DNA of 64,000 nt from Pseudothauera lacus (GCF_003034845.1 NZ_PZKC01000005.1:243163-307162); one strand, 5' to 3'; positions 13,173 through 23,999 are shown, counted from the first letter of the stretch. A program made the numbers and translations. The notes: generated by a model not told the origin, from the sequence alone.

Positions 13173-13254
13173 TGTTGCTGTGCACAACTTAAAGTTAATC
13201 CATCAAAACGGCCTTTGCAAGCTCGATTTGTTGCGTGTTGTTGCGACGCAACAA
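13173..13254. promoter_or_regulatory. Palindromic operator sites between the 108-aa gene and uvrD
   Basis: TTGTTGCG-A-CGCAACAA at 13238-13254 is a perfect palindrome with 8-base arms. A further identical half-site, TTGTTGCG, lies at 13228-13235, ten bases (one helical turn) away. A second related site, TGTTGC-TGT-GCACAA, lies at 13173-13187. The shared core is TGC-N3-GCA. The sites sit in a 284-base divergent intergenic region. On the minus strand, TTGCAA and TAACTT, 17 bases apart and lying between the two sites, could be the promoter of the 108-aa gene. Confidence 0.7.
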
Positions 13255-13345
13255 TACGCCTCCGTCTGGAAGTTGCGGCCGCTCTGGCGTGCTTGCGGGC
13301 GGGGGCGTGTGCAGGAGGTAGAATGCGTGCATCCAAGGAATGCCC

Positions 13346-15535
<2,190 letters not shown>

Positions 15536-15555
15536 GCCCTGTCGCTGGGCGGGAT

Positions 15556-16335
15556 TCAGGTGCCGTACTTGCGCGCCAGACTGTCGTGCAGGTCGACGAA
15601 CTCCTGCGCCAGCTTGTGGCGCGGGTCGAGGTGGATCATCGGCCTGGCCTGCTCGTGGGATTCCTTGATCTTCACCGATGCCGACAGGTAGGGCGCCAGT
15701 ACCGGCAGGCCTTCGGCAATCAGCTCATCGACGACCTTGCGCGGCAGGCTGGCGCGCGGCTGGAACTGGTTCACCACGATGCCTTCAACGGCCAGTTCGC
15801 GGTTGTGGTCGGCCTTGATCTCCTCGACGTTTTCCAGCAGCGCATACAGTGCGCGGCGTGAAAAGTCGTCGCAATCGAAGGGGATCAGGCAGGCATTGGC
15901 AGCGATCAGCGCCGAACGGGTGTAGAAGTTCAACGCCGGCGGGGTGTCGATCCACACGCAGTCGTAGTCTTCGGCGAGCTCGTCGAGGGCGTCGCGCAGC
16001 TTGTAGATCTTGTAGCGCGATTCGAGCTTGCCCTGCAGCTCCTCCAGTTGCGGGTGCGAGGGCATGACGTGGAGCCTGTCGAAGGGCGAGGCGACGATGA
16101 ACTCCTCGGTGGCCTTGGGGTTGAGCTTGAAGTTCAGCGTCTGGTCGAAGAAGTCGGCCAGTGTGGTGTCCTGGTCGGCACCGTCGGCACCGAGCAGGTA
16201 CTGGGTGGAATTGCCCTGCGGATCGAGGTCCACCACCAGCGTGCGCAGCCCCTTGTGCGCGCCGATGGCCGCGAGGTTGCAGGTTATGGTGGACTTGCCC
16301 ACTCCGCCCTTCTGATTGAACACCACGCGTCGCAT
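15556..16335 (-). CDS. Orphan ParA/Soj-family ATPase
   Basis: A 259-residue P-loop ATPase with the deviant Walker A motif KGGVGKST (residues 9-16) at the very N-terminus, the Walker A' VDLDPQGN, and WIDTPPA. That is ParA/Soj/MinD architecture without an N-terminal DNA-binding domain. No parB or parS-like cluster is adjacent, so it is an orphan copy rather than the main chromosome-partition pair. It lies directly downstream of the pilus locus (60 bases after mshQ, same strand) and may be co-transcribed. Orphan ParA proteins often position polar or membrane machineries; a link to pilus placement would be inference. Confidence 0.85.
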   Translation of the reverse strand: MRRVVFNQKGGVGKSTITCNLAAIGAHKGLRTLVVDLDPQGNSTQYLLGADGADQDTTLADFFDQTLNFKLNPKATEEFIVASPFDRLHVMPSHPQLEELQGKLESRYKIYKLRDALDELAEDYDCVWIDTPPALNFYTRSALIAANACLIPFDCDDFSRRALYALLENVEEIKADHNRELAVEGIVVNQFQPRASLPRKVVDELIAEGLPVLAPYLSASVKIKESHEQARPMIHLDPRHKLAQEFVDLHDSLARKYGT

Positions 16336-16395
16336 CGTTCTTCTCCCCGTTTGGCTGGCCAGATTATGCCCAAAAAGCTTGCCGGGGTGAGGTTT

Positions 16396-19300
16396 TCAGC
16401 GCCACACCTCGCGCATGCGGATGACGCTCGGGTTGCCGCGGTAGAGGCCCCAGGTGGCGCGCCCGCGTGGGGTGTCGGGGGCGCCTAGCCAGCTCATCCC
16501 CGCAGCGTTGAGCTGTGGGGTGAGATCGACGAAGCCGGGGTTGCCGGCACCGGGGGCGCTGAACTGCAGTTGCAGCACACCGGCGGCGAAGGTGCCGAAG
16601 CCGCTGGCCGTGGTGCTGCCGTTGCCGACGGCGATGCTGCCGTCGACGCGCCCGTTTTGCTGGTTGTTGTCCAGGCGCAGGTGGGCGGGGGCGCCGAGGG
16701 CGCTGCAGTTGTCGTCCGCGTTGGTGACGAAGCGGCTGCCGTCGTAGTGTTCGGCGCGTACGACGACGTTGACCGGTTGCGTCTCCAGGTGCTGGTGGGC
16801 GTTGTCCACCGCCAGCCGCCCCCAGCGCAATTCGGTGCCAGCTATGGCGCCGATGCGCAGGGCGTCGCAGGCACCGTCGCCGTTGGCGTCGTAGCACGCG
16901 CCGTCACTGTCGGTGAGCGCGGCGGCGGGGATGTCGAGATCCACGCTGGCGGCGAAGGGCGCCAGCGGAGTGGCCGGCTTGCCGTAGCGCAGTTGCACAT
17001 TGGTGAGGCTGGCTACGGCGCTGCCGTCGTAGATCTCGGTGCCGCTCCAGGCCACCGTGCCCGCGTCATCCTCGGCGAGCGTGGCGGCGGTGGCTGCGGC
17101 GTTGCCGTGGCTGCGCCCGCCCAGGGCTGCAGGCAGGCGCCAGAACGGGCCGGCATAGTTGAGGGTCACGCCGCCGGCGATGTTGAGTCCGCTGACGGTA
17201 AGCTGCGGCGCGACCAGATAGCCGAAGGGGCTGCCGAGATAGGTGAAGCTGGCGTTGCAGGCATTCTCCAGCACCGGGGTGTTGGCGCTTGCCGCCAGAC
17301 GGGCGGGGATGAAGCGCCCGATCGGCAAGGAGTGTCCGCCCGCCACCGTCTCGCCAAAATAGGCGCCCGCCGGCGGAGTGGCGGTGAAGCGGAACACGCC
17401 GACTTCGGAGACCGATTGCTGCAGGTTGCGCTCGCCGCCGTCGGCGGCCACCAGGTCGAGCGCATTCACGCCGGTGCTGCCGGGCTGGCCGGCAAGTGGG
17501 GCGACCACTTCGCTGCCCAGGACGATACCCCCCTGGCGGTAGTTGGGGGTGGTGGCGTTGCCGGTGCACAGGTCGCCATCGCCGTCGACCTCCCAGGCCA
17601 CGGCGCGGATGCCCAGCGGGAAGAGGGCGCCGGCGCGGGCGAAAGCGGGGCAGGTATGGTCGCCGGCAAGGCAGTGGGCGCCCGCTGCGCTGCTGTCGAT
17701 GCAGAAACCGGCGGGCTTGACGACGAAGTCGTCGCTGCCATTGAGGGTCAGGCCGCTGTCCTCGTTGGCGGCGCTGCCCTGGTAGCGCGCCAGCAGGGTC
17801 ATCAGGCCGGCGTCGGCATAGCGTACGCTGATGCGTGCATCGGCGTTGGCGTCGAAGTCCAGCGTCAGGTTGGTCCACGTGGCGGTATTGCTGATCGCAC
17901 TGCCATCGACGTGGACGCGCGCGCTGCCCGTGGCCGGGTCGGCATACTGCGAGCGGAAGCCTACGGTGCGCGCTCCGGTCAGCGCCGGGGCACATGTTTC
18001 CGGATTGGCCGGATCGGTGCGCCGGGCAGAAATCACGATCTCGCCCTGCGGGCGGTTGGCGATCAGCGTGGGGATGTCGAATACCAGTCCGCTGGCATTG
18101 AACTGCAGTGTGCAGTTGCCCTCCACGCCGTTGCGGAAGCAGCGCGTGACGTTCGCCGCGGTGGGGATGCTGGTGGCGATGCCCAGGGTCGCCGTACCCG
18201 CGGTATTGCGGCGTAGCTGGAATACCGCGCTGCCGCCGCTGAAGGTCTTGCTGTTGCTGCCGCCGAGCCAGTACTGGGAGGAGGTGTTGGCTGGCTGCAG
18301 GGTGAGGTCGACACTGCCGGCATAGAGCGCGCTGCAGGCATTGTTGGCGCAGGCCTGGATGGTCACCGACTCCGGTGCGCAGGTCAGTCCGCTGCCGTCG
18401 TGGACGATGCGGAAATGGTTGATCGGGTTCTGCAGGGGCTCCATGCGCAGTGCGCAGACATCAAGGTTGTCAATCTCGTGGTTGTCGTTGCTGCCGCCGG
18501 TGGAGCCGGTGAGGGTGAGCAGGAGGTTCTCCGGCACCGCCGCCTGACCTGCGCTCGCCAGCACATTGACCGGGCCGATGAGGGTCTGGAAACCGCTGCC
18601 GGTATCGCGCTCGACGGTCACCCAGGATTGCCCGGCGGTCTGGCTGTCGATGGTGATGCGGTAGCGCTGGCCGGCGGTGGTGCGCAGGGTCGGTGACAGC
18701 GTGGCGGTGCCGGCGATGTAGGCGTAGCCCGTCTGGCCACTGCCCGAGCCGCGCATTGCCACGGAGTTCTGCCGTCTTCCGGGGCCGCCGTTGCGCCCCT
18801 CGGTGGGGTTGGAATAGTTGCCGTAGGTGTCGAGCGCGACGCCGATCCAGCCGCCCGCAAAACCACTCACCCCGCTGCGGTTGGCATAGCCCAGCGAGCC
18901 GCCGTACCCCCCGGGGGCCGGCGTCTGGGCCGCGTCCGAGAGCACCACGGCGATGCCGTCGGCGCCGCTGCCACCGTAGGCATGGAAGTCGAACTCGAGG
19001 GTGACGAGATTGCCGGCCGAAGGGAAGACGCGCTGGAAGGTTGCCGCGGTGGCGACGTTGGCGGTGTTGTCGGTCAGGCGCAGGCGCCCATCGACGATGC
19101 GCGGATTGCCGAAGCTGCCGCTGCGGTTGGTTACCGCCCAGTCGTCGCCGACTTCGCTGCGAGCGAAGTTGTCGGAGACGCACTGGAAGGCGGGTGGGCA
19201 TAGGCGTTCGGAGCCGTCCAGGTTCTTTCCGGCAGACTGCTTGGCATGAATGTCGGCGACCTGGCCGGCGTCAAGGACGCTGTCGAAGATCAGCACTTCA

Positions 19301-20853
19301 TCGACATCGCCAACCAGATAGGCGGCGGCTGCGCTGGCATTGGTGTTTTCGATCCGGCCGATGCTCGAGAAGGGGGTGGTGACTGCCCCTGAGCCGGTGG
19401 TGCCGCTGCGGTTCAGACTGCCGTCGATATAGATGGTGTACGCGCCCGAAGAGGCGTTGCGGGTGAGGACGATGTGGTGCCACTGGCCGTCGTTGATGGC
19501 GACGGTCGATCTGGCGTTGTCGTCGTTGCCTTTGGAGATGCCGATCCGTCCGGAGGCGTCCAGCCATCCCCAGAAGATGTCGTTGGTGCCGCCTGCCTGC
19601 TCCACGCCGCTCACCCCGGGCGCTCGCCAGTTGGTGTCGTCACCGGTCTGGGTGGTCCTGATCCAGAAACTCAGGCTGGCGGTGCCGGAAAGCACGGAGG
19701 AGAGATTGTCCACCTGGACGTGGCTGCCGCCATCGAAGCGCCCTGCCCGGCAGATCGCTCCCGGTGCGGTAGTCGCTGCGCCGTCGATCGCCGTGCCATG
19801 GCGGGCATTGCCGCTGCCGTCGACGACTTCTCCGGTTGCGCCACTCCACACCGCTTCATCCATTGCGTAGGCTGCCACGGGCGGGGGTAGTGCGGAAGCG
19901 TTGCAGCGCGGGTGGTCAGGTGTGCAGATGCCGATGACCCGGCTGCTGCCGTCGATACTCAGGCTGCCGTTCCAGCCACCGGCGGTAACGTTGCCGACAA
20001 CGGTGGTGTTGGTGGTCAGGGTGATCGTGTTGCTGCTGGCGGTAATGTTGCCCAGGATCGTGCCGCCCGAAATCGAGACCGGGCTGCCGTTGCTGCTGAC
20101 GTTGCCGGTGATGTCGGTATTGGTGGCAATAACTGCGCAGCAGTTTGAATGCACGTTGCCAATCACCGTGCCGCCGACCAGAGTGATGCGGCCGTTGTTT
20201 GCAGTGATGCTACCGCTGATGTCGGTGTCGGTGGCATAAACCCGGCAGCAGGCCGATTCCACGTCGCCGCTCACGCGGCCGCCGCTGAGCCGGATCTCGC
20301 CGCTGTTCGCGGTGATGTCGCCACCAATCTCGGTGTCGCGGGCGGTAACGCCGGAACGGGCATTCACGGTGCCGCTTACCGTGCTATCGGTCAGGTTGGA
20401 CGAGCCGTTGGTCAAGATGGTGCCGGTCAGGTTCGTTCCGTTCAGGTTGATGGCGCCCGAGCTGGTCGAGGACAGGTTGCCGTACAAGGTGTTGCCGGTG
20501 CCGTTGGCCTGGATGGCCCCCCAGCGGGTCTGGACGTCGAGCCTGTCGGTTGCGCTGCCCAAGGTATTGTTACCCTGAAGCGTGATGCCACCGAAGACAA
20601 TCAGCGTGAGCTCCGAATTCGGCACGATGCTGTCCCCGGCGGAGAGGGTGATGCTGCCGCTGCAGGTGCGAGTGCTGCCCGAAGCGGACCAACTGCCGCC
20701 GCTGCAGGTGGGGTAGTTGCCGGGGTTGCCGGGGCTGCCGTTCAACCCGAAGTTGGCAGCATGCGCCGGAAGTACGGTGCACAAGGTCAGCAGCACCGCG
20801 ATGATGCCGCGTCCGAGGCAGGAAGAAGCTGGTGTGATGAGCTGTCCGGTCAT
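16396..20853 (-). CDS. mshQ: MSHA biogenesis protein MshQ, large secreted adhesin-like protein
   Basis: A 1485-residue secreted protein. The signal peptide runs to about residue 32 (AHA-ANF). Residues about 85-310 are beta-solenoid-like repeats rich in Gly, Asn and Thr, with two CC pairs about 37 residues apart (ESACCRVYATDTDI, HSNCCAVIATNTDI). A LamG/concanavalin-like domain spans about 325-545 and an L-type-lectin-like domain about 555-800 (FDFHAYGGSGADGIAVVL). The rest (about 880-1485) is the cysteine-containing C-terminal region typical of MshQ (DUF6701). The ATG at 20853 overlaps the mshP stop as ATGA; another ATG at 20865 is possible. By family, it probably sits at the pilus tip or surface. 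Confidence 0.88.
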   Translation of the reverse strand: MTGQLITPASSCLGRGIIAVLLTLCTVLPAHAANFGLNGSPGNPGNYPTCSGGSWSASGSTRTCSGSITLSAGDSIVPNSELTLIVFGGITLQGNNTLGSATDRLDVQTRWGAIQANGTGNTLYGNLSSTSSGAINLNGTNLTGTILTNGSSNLTDSTVSGTVNARSGVTARDTEIGGDITANSGEIRLSGGRVSGDVESACCRVYATDTDISGSITANNGRITLVGGTVIGNVHSNCCAVIATNTDITGNVSSNGSPVSISGGTILGNITASSNTITLTTNTTVVGNVTAGGWNGSLSIDGSSRVIGICTPDHPRCNASALPPPVAAYAMDEAVWSGATGEVVDGSGNARHGTAIDGAATTAPGAICRAGRFDGGSHVQVDNLSSVLSGTASLSFWIRTTQTGDDTNWRAPGVSGVEQAGGTNDIFWGWLDASGRIGISKGNDDNARSTVAINDGQWHHIVLTRNASSGAYTIYIDGSLNRSGTTGSGAVTTPFSSIGRIENTNASAAAAYLVGDVDEVLIFDSVLDAGQVADIHAKQSAGKNLDGSERLCPPAFQCVSDNFARSEVGDDWAVTNRSGSFGNPRIVDGRLRLTDNTANVATAATFQRVFPSAGNLVTLEFDFHAYGGSGADGIAVVLSDAAQTPAPGGYGGSLGYANRSGVSGFAGGWIGVALDTYGNYSNPTEGRNGGPGRRQNSVAMRGSGSGQTGYAYIAGTATLSPTLRTTAGQRYRITIDSQTAGQSWVTVERDTGSGFQTLIGPVNVLASAGQAAVPENLLLTLTGSTGGSNDNHEIDNLDVCALRMEPLQNPINHFRIVHDGSGLTCAPESVTIQACANNACSALYAGSVDLTLQPANTSSQYWLGGSNSKTFSGGSAVFQLRRNTAGTATLGIATSIPTAANVTRCFRNGVEGNCTLQFNASGLVFDIPTLIANRPQGEIVISARRTDPANPETCAPALTGARTVGFRSQYADPATGSARVHVDGSAISNTATWTNLTLDFDANADARISVRYADAGLMTLLARYQGSAANEDSGLTLNGSDDFVVKPAGFCIDSSAAGAHCLAGDHTCPAFARAGALFPLGIRAVAWEVDGDGDLCTGNATTPNYRQGGIVLGSEVVAPLAGQPGSTGVNALDLVAADGGERNLQQSVSEVGVFRFTATPPAGAYFGETVAGGHSLPIGRFIPARLAASANTPVLENACNASFTYLGSPFGYLVAPQLTVSGLNIAGGVTLNYAGPFWRLPAALGGRSHGNAAATAATLAEDDAGTVAWSGTEIYDGSAVASLTNVQLRYGKPATPLAPFAASVDLDIPAAALTDSDGACYDANGDGACDALRIGAIAGTELRWGRLAVDNAHQHLETQPVNVVVRAEHYDGSRFVTNADDNCSALGAPAHLRLDNNQQNGRVDGSIAVGNGSTTASGFGTFAAGVLQLQFSAPGAGNPGFVDLTPQLNAAGMSWLGAPDTPRGRATWGLYRGNPSVIRMREVWR

Positions 20854-21230
20854 GGCGAGATCCACAGGGTCATTGTCGCTTCCCGTGTCGCAGCCCCTGC
20901 TGGCGAGGCGCTTGTCGCCGTGGCCACGCTGGTGACGCGTATAACGTTCAGTTGTTCGCCGCCCTCGGTCACGCTGCTGCCATTGCAGCTTACGTCAACG
21001 TCGAACCCGGCGAAGCTCAGCGTTCCGGAACAGGGCAGGCCGCTTGCTGCCCGATGCCGTCCCCACTCCACTCCGGCCCGCGTGGCGTACCAAGCCTGGC
21101 GACCCTCCTGTGCCATCAGCGTGCCGAGGTGCTGGGTGGCGCCCAACTGTATGATGACAGCACCGAGGCCGGACAGTACGACCATGATAAACACCACGGC
21201 GATAATGGAGAAACCGCGCTGCTGCTTCAT
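20850..21230 (-). CDS. mshP: MSHA minor pilin-like protein MshP
   Basis: A 126-residue prepilin-like protein with leader MKQQRG and cleavage before FSIIAVVFIMVVLSG. The mature position 5 is Ala instead of the Glu found in most type IV pilins. This is usual for MshP/PilX/GspK-like subunits, which cap the fibre tip. Two cysteines (about 67 and 82) could form a disulfide. It overlaps mshO by ATGA at 21227-21230 and mshQ by ATGA at 20850-20853, so the three genes are translationally coupled. Confidence 0.88.
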   Translation of the reverse strand: MKQQRGFSIIAVVFIMVVLSGLGAVIIQLGATQHLGTLMAQEGRQAWYATRAGVEWGRHRAASGLPCSGTLSFAGFDVDVSCNGSSVTEGGEQLNVIRVTSVATATSASPAGAATREATMTLWISP

Positions 21231-22051
21231 GGGGCGTTAACCACCTGGGCCTGATAAAGCAGGTTGATGGACTCGCCCTCGGCGGTCAGCCCCAGGCGCA
21301 GGGTGACGAGGCCGTTGCGCACGTGGTCGCCGGGCTGGTAAGTGAACTGACACAGACTTACGCGGTCGGCAAGCAGGGCCCCATCGCTGCTGCCAAAGCC
21401 GGCGGGTTGTGCCGGACTGAAGCCGTAGCCGGTGTGGCGCCGCAACTGGCCGTCAGCACAGAAGTAGCTCACCGGCCCGCTGGCGGGCACTACGTCGAAG
21501 CGCTGGGCGCCGAGTGAGGGGAAAGGGAAGAGCCTGGCGGTGCTCAGGCTCATCGTTCCGCCTGCGAACGCCGCGATCGGCGCGCGATTGTCGCCGATGT
21601 AGGCGTTGGCGGCTGGTCCGCTGGCGGTGGCGTTGTAAATTACCAGTTGGTCTCCGGGTGCCGCGCCCGCCGCGAGTCCGCCGAGGACGTCGAAGCTGCT
21701 GTCGGCGGCGGCAAAATCCAGCGGATCGGACGCGGGGTCGGCCGGATCGGGCAGGGCGCGGTAGCGTCCGCCATCGGTGGTGGGGATGAACTCCAGATAG
21801 CTTCCGCCACCGGCAATCCGCACGCTGTTGGGCAGCGCCATGCGCAGCTCGCGGACCATGCGGGTGAGCGCCAGATCTGCCTCCGCAACGAGTTCGGCGC
21901 GGCGTGCCTGGTCTTCGAAGGCTCGGAAGGGCTGCAGCAGTATGCCCGCGGAGAGCCCGCCAAGGATGCCGAGGATGATGATCACCACCACCAGTTCGAC
22001 CAGCGTAAAGGCTCTCTGAGTCGCGGCTGTTGTGAGGTTGCGATGCTTCAC
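21227..22051 (-). CDS. mshO: MSHA minor pilin MshO (GTG start)
   Basis: A 274-residue prepilin-like protein. The only plausible start near the prepilin leader is GTG at 22051, giving a 14-residue leader ending TQRA followed by FTLVELVVVIIILGILGG. Mature Glu5 is present. The residue before the cleavage site is Ala rather than the near-universal Gly, which prepilin peptidases cut less well. The gene follows mshD by 13 bases and overlaps mshP by ATGA. Family role: assembly of the pilus initiation complex as a minor pilin. Confidence 0.86.
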   Translation of the reverse strand: MKHRNLTTAATQRAFTLVELVVVIIILGILGGLSAGILLQPFRAFEDQARRAELVAEADLALTRMVRELRMALPNSVRIAGGGSYLEFIPTTDGGRYRALPDPADPASDPLDFAAADSSFDVLGGLAAGAAPGDQLVIYNATASGPAANAYIGDNRAPIAAFAGGTMSLSTARLFPFPSLGAQRFDVVPASGPVSYFCADGQLRRHTGYGFSPAQPAGFGSSDGALLADRVSLCQFTYQPGDHVRNGLVTLRLGLTAEGESINLLYQAQVVNAP

Positions 22052-22064
22052 GGCGGCGCCCTGC

Positions 22065-22505
22065 TCAGTCCTCGGCACGGAAGCCGATGAGTTCGCTGCT
22101 AGCGCCGTCGCCGTTGACGAGCACGGTGATGCGGCAGCCCGGCACTCCGGCGAGCGTGTCACCGGCCACCGTCACCTGCACGCGGTAGCCGCTCAGCCCG
22201 GCCAGTTCAGCACCGCTCACGTCCACCGGCGGCTGGTCGTCCACACCGTCGTAATCGGCGACGAAAGCCCATTCTCCGCGTGCTGTGCCGCCCGCGCTCA
22301 CGCCAGGACAGCGCATGCCCATGATCTCTTCGAGGTAGCCTTCGGCGAGCGCGATGGCCTGCTGCTGGAGCATCGGGTCGGCACTTCTGGACACGGTGTT
22401 GTTGAAGGCAGCGAGGATGCCGACCAGTCCTGCCGACAGCACGACGATGACGACGATGAGTTCGATAAGCGTGAAGCCGCGGCAAGGGCGATGCTCAGCG
22501 CACAT
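22065..22505 (-). CDS. mshD: MSHA minor pilin MshD
   Basis: A 146-residue prepilin-like protein with leader MCAEHRPCRG and mature FTLIELIVVIVVLSAGLVGIL, Glu5 present. The segment QQAIALAEGYLEEIMGM resembles PilV/GspI/MshD-type pilins. Two later cysteines (GMRCPG, PGCRITV) may pair. The start lies inside the mshC end (11-base overlap, 22495-22505), consistent with coupled translation. Confidence 0.87.
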   Translation of the reverse strand: MCAEHRPCRGFTLIELIVVIVVLSAGLVGILAAFNNTVSRSADPMLQQQAIALAEGYLEEIMGMRCPGVSAGGTARGEWAFVADYDGVDDQPPVDVSGAELAGLSGYRVQVTVAGDTLAGVPGCRITVLVNGDGASSELIGFRAED

Positions 22506-23010
22506 GGCCGGTTTCTGCTTCCACGTTGATGCTGCGCGAACCGATGGCGACGGTCGTGCCGGCGCTCGGGCGGCCGAGGCCATCGAAGGACAGCGTGGCG
22601 CTGCCCACGGTGACCCCGGTTGGCGCTTCTCCCCGCCCCCTGGCCGATCCGTCCCACGGGCGGCCGCTGCCGGGGTTGAGCAGATAGGCGCCGCCGCTCG
22701 CCGGGCAAGCTGCAGCGGTGCAGATGCGGTAGGCGCCGCCGCCGAAAACCGCGCTCACCGTCGTGTTGCGGGCGACAGCGACCTGCCGCGCATAGCGCAG
22801 CGCGGCGACTGCCTCCTCGGTATAGCCGTACTCGTCGAAGCCGCCGGTATCCAGACGAGGTATGGCGACTACGGCGAGGATGCCGAGGAGGACGATGACG
22901 AGGACGAGCTCGATGAGGGTGAAGCCACGCGGGCGGGAGCATCGCCCCCGCCCGCGGTCAGCAAGCCGTCCGGATGAGGCGCAGCGTGTTTCGGTACGGC
23001 GCTCTGGCAT
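22495..23010 (-). CDS. mshC: MSHA minor pilin MshC (GspH/FimT-like), start uncertain
   Basis: A prepilin-like protein with RGFTLIELVLVIVLLGILAV and a GspH/FimT-type body (AVAALRYARQVAVARNTTV). Mature Glu5 is present. The start is a problem. The nearest in-frame ATG (23010) gives an unusually long 29-residue leader, has no ribosome-binding site, and lies in the loop of a strong hairpin. An ATG at 22942 would give a normal short leader (MLPPA...) but is one base out of frame with the pilin body. Either the leader is really long, or a single-base sequence error or frameshift lies between 22926 and 22942. Confidence 0.8.
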   Translation of the reverse strand: MPERRTETRCASSGRLADRGRGRCSRPRGFTLIELVLVIVLLGILAVVAIPRLDTGGFDEYGYTEEAVAALRYARQVAVARNTTVSAVFGGGAYRICTAAACPASGGAYLLNPGSGRPWDGSARGRGEAPTGVTVGSATLSFDGLGRPSAGTTVAIGSRSINVEAETGHVR

Positions 23011-23027
23011 GCAGGACCGCCGTACCG
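22992..23027. other. Strong hairpin between mshA and mshC
   Basis: CGGTACGGCG (22992-23001) pairs perfectly with 23018-23027 over a 16-base loop. It starts about 38 bases after the stop of the major pilin gene. It has no U-tract, so it is more likely an RNA processing or stability element that sets the ratio of major pilin to downstream subunits than a full terminator. Confidence 0.65.
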
Positions 23028-23064
23028 TGTTCCGCTTCAGCTCTTCCGGGCAGCGCACGTCTGT

Positions 23065-23478
23065 TTAGTCTGCTGTCGGAATGATAATTACATCATAAGT
23101 GGCCGCTCCGGATTCGGTGGATGCGATCTTGCAGGTATTAGTTGATTGTCCGCGGCTGGTTACGGGAATGGGGCCGCCAGAAACGGTGAACTTCGCGGCA
23201 TCGACATCGGGGTCGATGAGGCCGTTGATCGCCGCGGTACATGTCGTCCCGCCTGCGATTGCGACGAAATCGGTGCCCGCAACTTTCCCTGGAATGCGAC
23301 TGGTGGCGTAGTTGATTGACGAGCCTGAACCAACTGCGCCAGCTATTCCCTGCGCCGCAGCGTTTCCAGCGTCTCTGCCTAGATCGACAAACTTCGGCAC
23401 CGCCACCGCCGCCAGAATGCCAAGAATGACGATGACGATGACCAGTTCGATGAGGGTGAAGCCTTGTTGCTGTTTCAT
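23065..23478 (-). CDS. mshA: MSHA major pilin-type protein (MshA position)
   Basis: A 137-residue type IVa prepilin with leader MKQQQG and mature FTLIELVIVIVILGILAAVA, Glu5 present; prepilin peptidase would cut after Gly6. The body is small, Gly/Ala/Thr-rich and has two cysteines (about 78 and 113) that can close the D-loop. In Vibrio-type loci, order mshB-mshA-mshC identifies this copy as MshA by position. It follows the other pilin by 32 bases with an SD-like GGAGAAACAAGC before the ATG. Which of the two pilins is the major subunit cannot be decided from sequence alone. Confidence 0.85.
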   Translation of the reverse strand: MKQQQGFTLIELVIVIVILGILAAVAVPKFVDLGRDAGNAAAQGIAGAVGSGSSINYATSRIPGKVAGTDFVAIAGGTTCTAAINGLIDPDVDAAKFTVSGGPIPVTSRGQSTNTCKIASTESGAATYDVIIIPTAD

Positions 23479-23510
23479 GCTTGTTTCTCCGTGCAGGAAG
23501 TCAGGAAGTC

Positions 23511-23999
23511 TCAGCAGCCGCTGGTGTCGCGGGTGATGGTGGGACGGCCGCCGGCGGCGCTGGGCGCGGTGTAGGCCACGCTGCAGGTGGGGATGCCGTC
23601 GAGCTGCGCGGTACCGCCGCTGTAGGTCCACCGGCTGGGCAGGTCGTCGAACAGCGGGCGCAGGTTGGCGGCGGTGGCCTGGGGATAGCCGTAGACGGTG
23701 CTGACGCGGGTGGCCGCGGGGTTGCAGGCAGCGGCGGTGGCGGAGGTGCCGGTGGCGTTGGTCTCCAGGTTCACGCAGGCCGCGGCGCTGGTGTGCAGGC
23801 CGGCGGCGGCCATCTTGGCGAAGACGACGTTGGAGCCCGACTTCACCGCGGTGTAGTAGGAGTCCACCACGGCGATGCGGGCCTCGCGCTGCAGCGAGAT
23901 GAACTTGGGAATCGCCACCGCGGCAAGGATGCCCAGGATGACGATGACGATGACCAGTTCGATGAGCGTGAAACCTTGTTGGTGTTGGCGCTGTGGCAT
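23511..23999 (-). CDS. mshB: MSHA pilin-type protein (MshB position)
   Basis: A 162-residue type IVa prepilin with leader MPQRQHQQG and mature FTLIELVIVIVILGILAAVA. The first 30 mature residues are nearly identical to its neighbour (DNA and protein), while the C-terminal domain differs and has four cysteines. The gene order places it as MshB. A GGAGGG ribosome-binding site and a possible promoter with a hairpin lie in the 101-base gap to mshG, so the pilin pair may be expressed more strongly than the assembly genes. Confidence 0.84.
   Translation of the reverse strand: MPQRQHQQGFTLIELVIVIVILGILAAVAIPKFISLQREARIAVVDSYYTAVKSGSNVVFAKMAAAGLHTSAAACVNLETNATGTSATAAACNPAATRVSTVYGYPQATAANLRPLFDDLPSRWTYSGGTAQLDGIPTCSVAYTAPSAAGGRPTITRDTSGC

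Noticed and set aside
15556..16335. A ParA-ParB chromosome partition locus
   Set aside because: Only a ParA-like ATPase is present. No parB gene or repeated parS palindrome is visible nearby.
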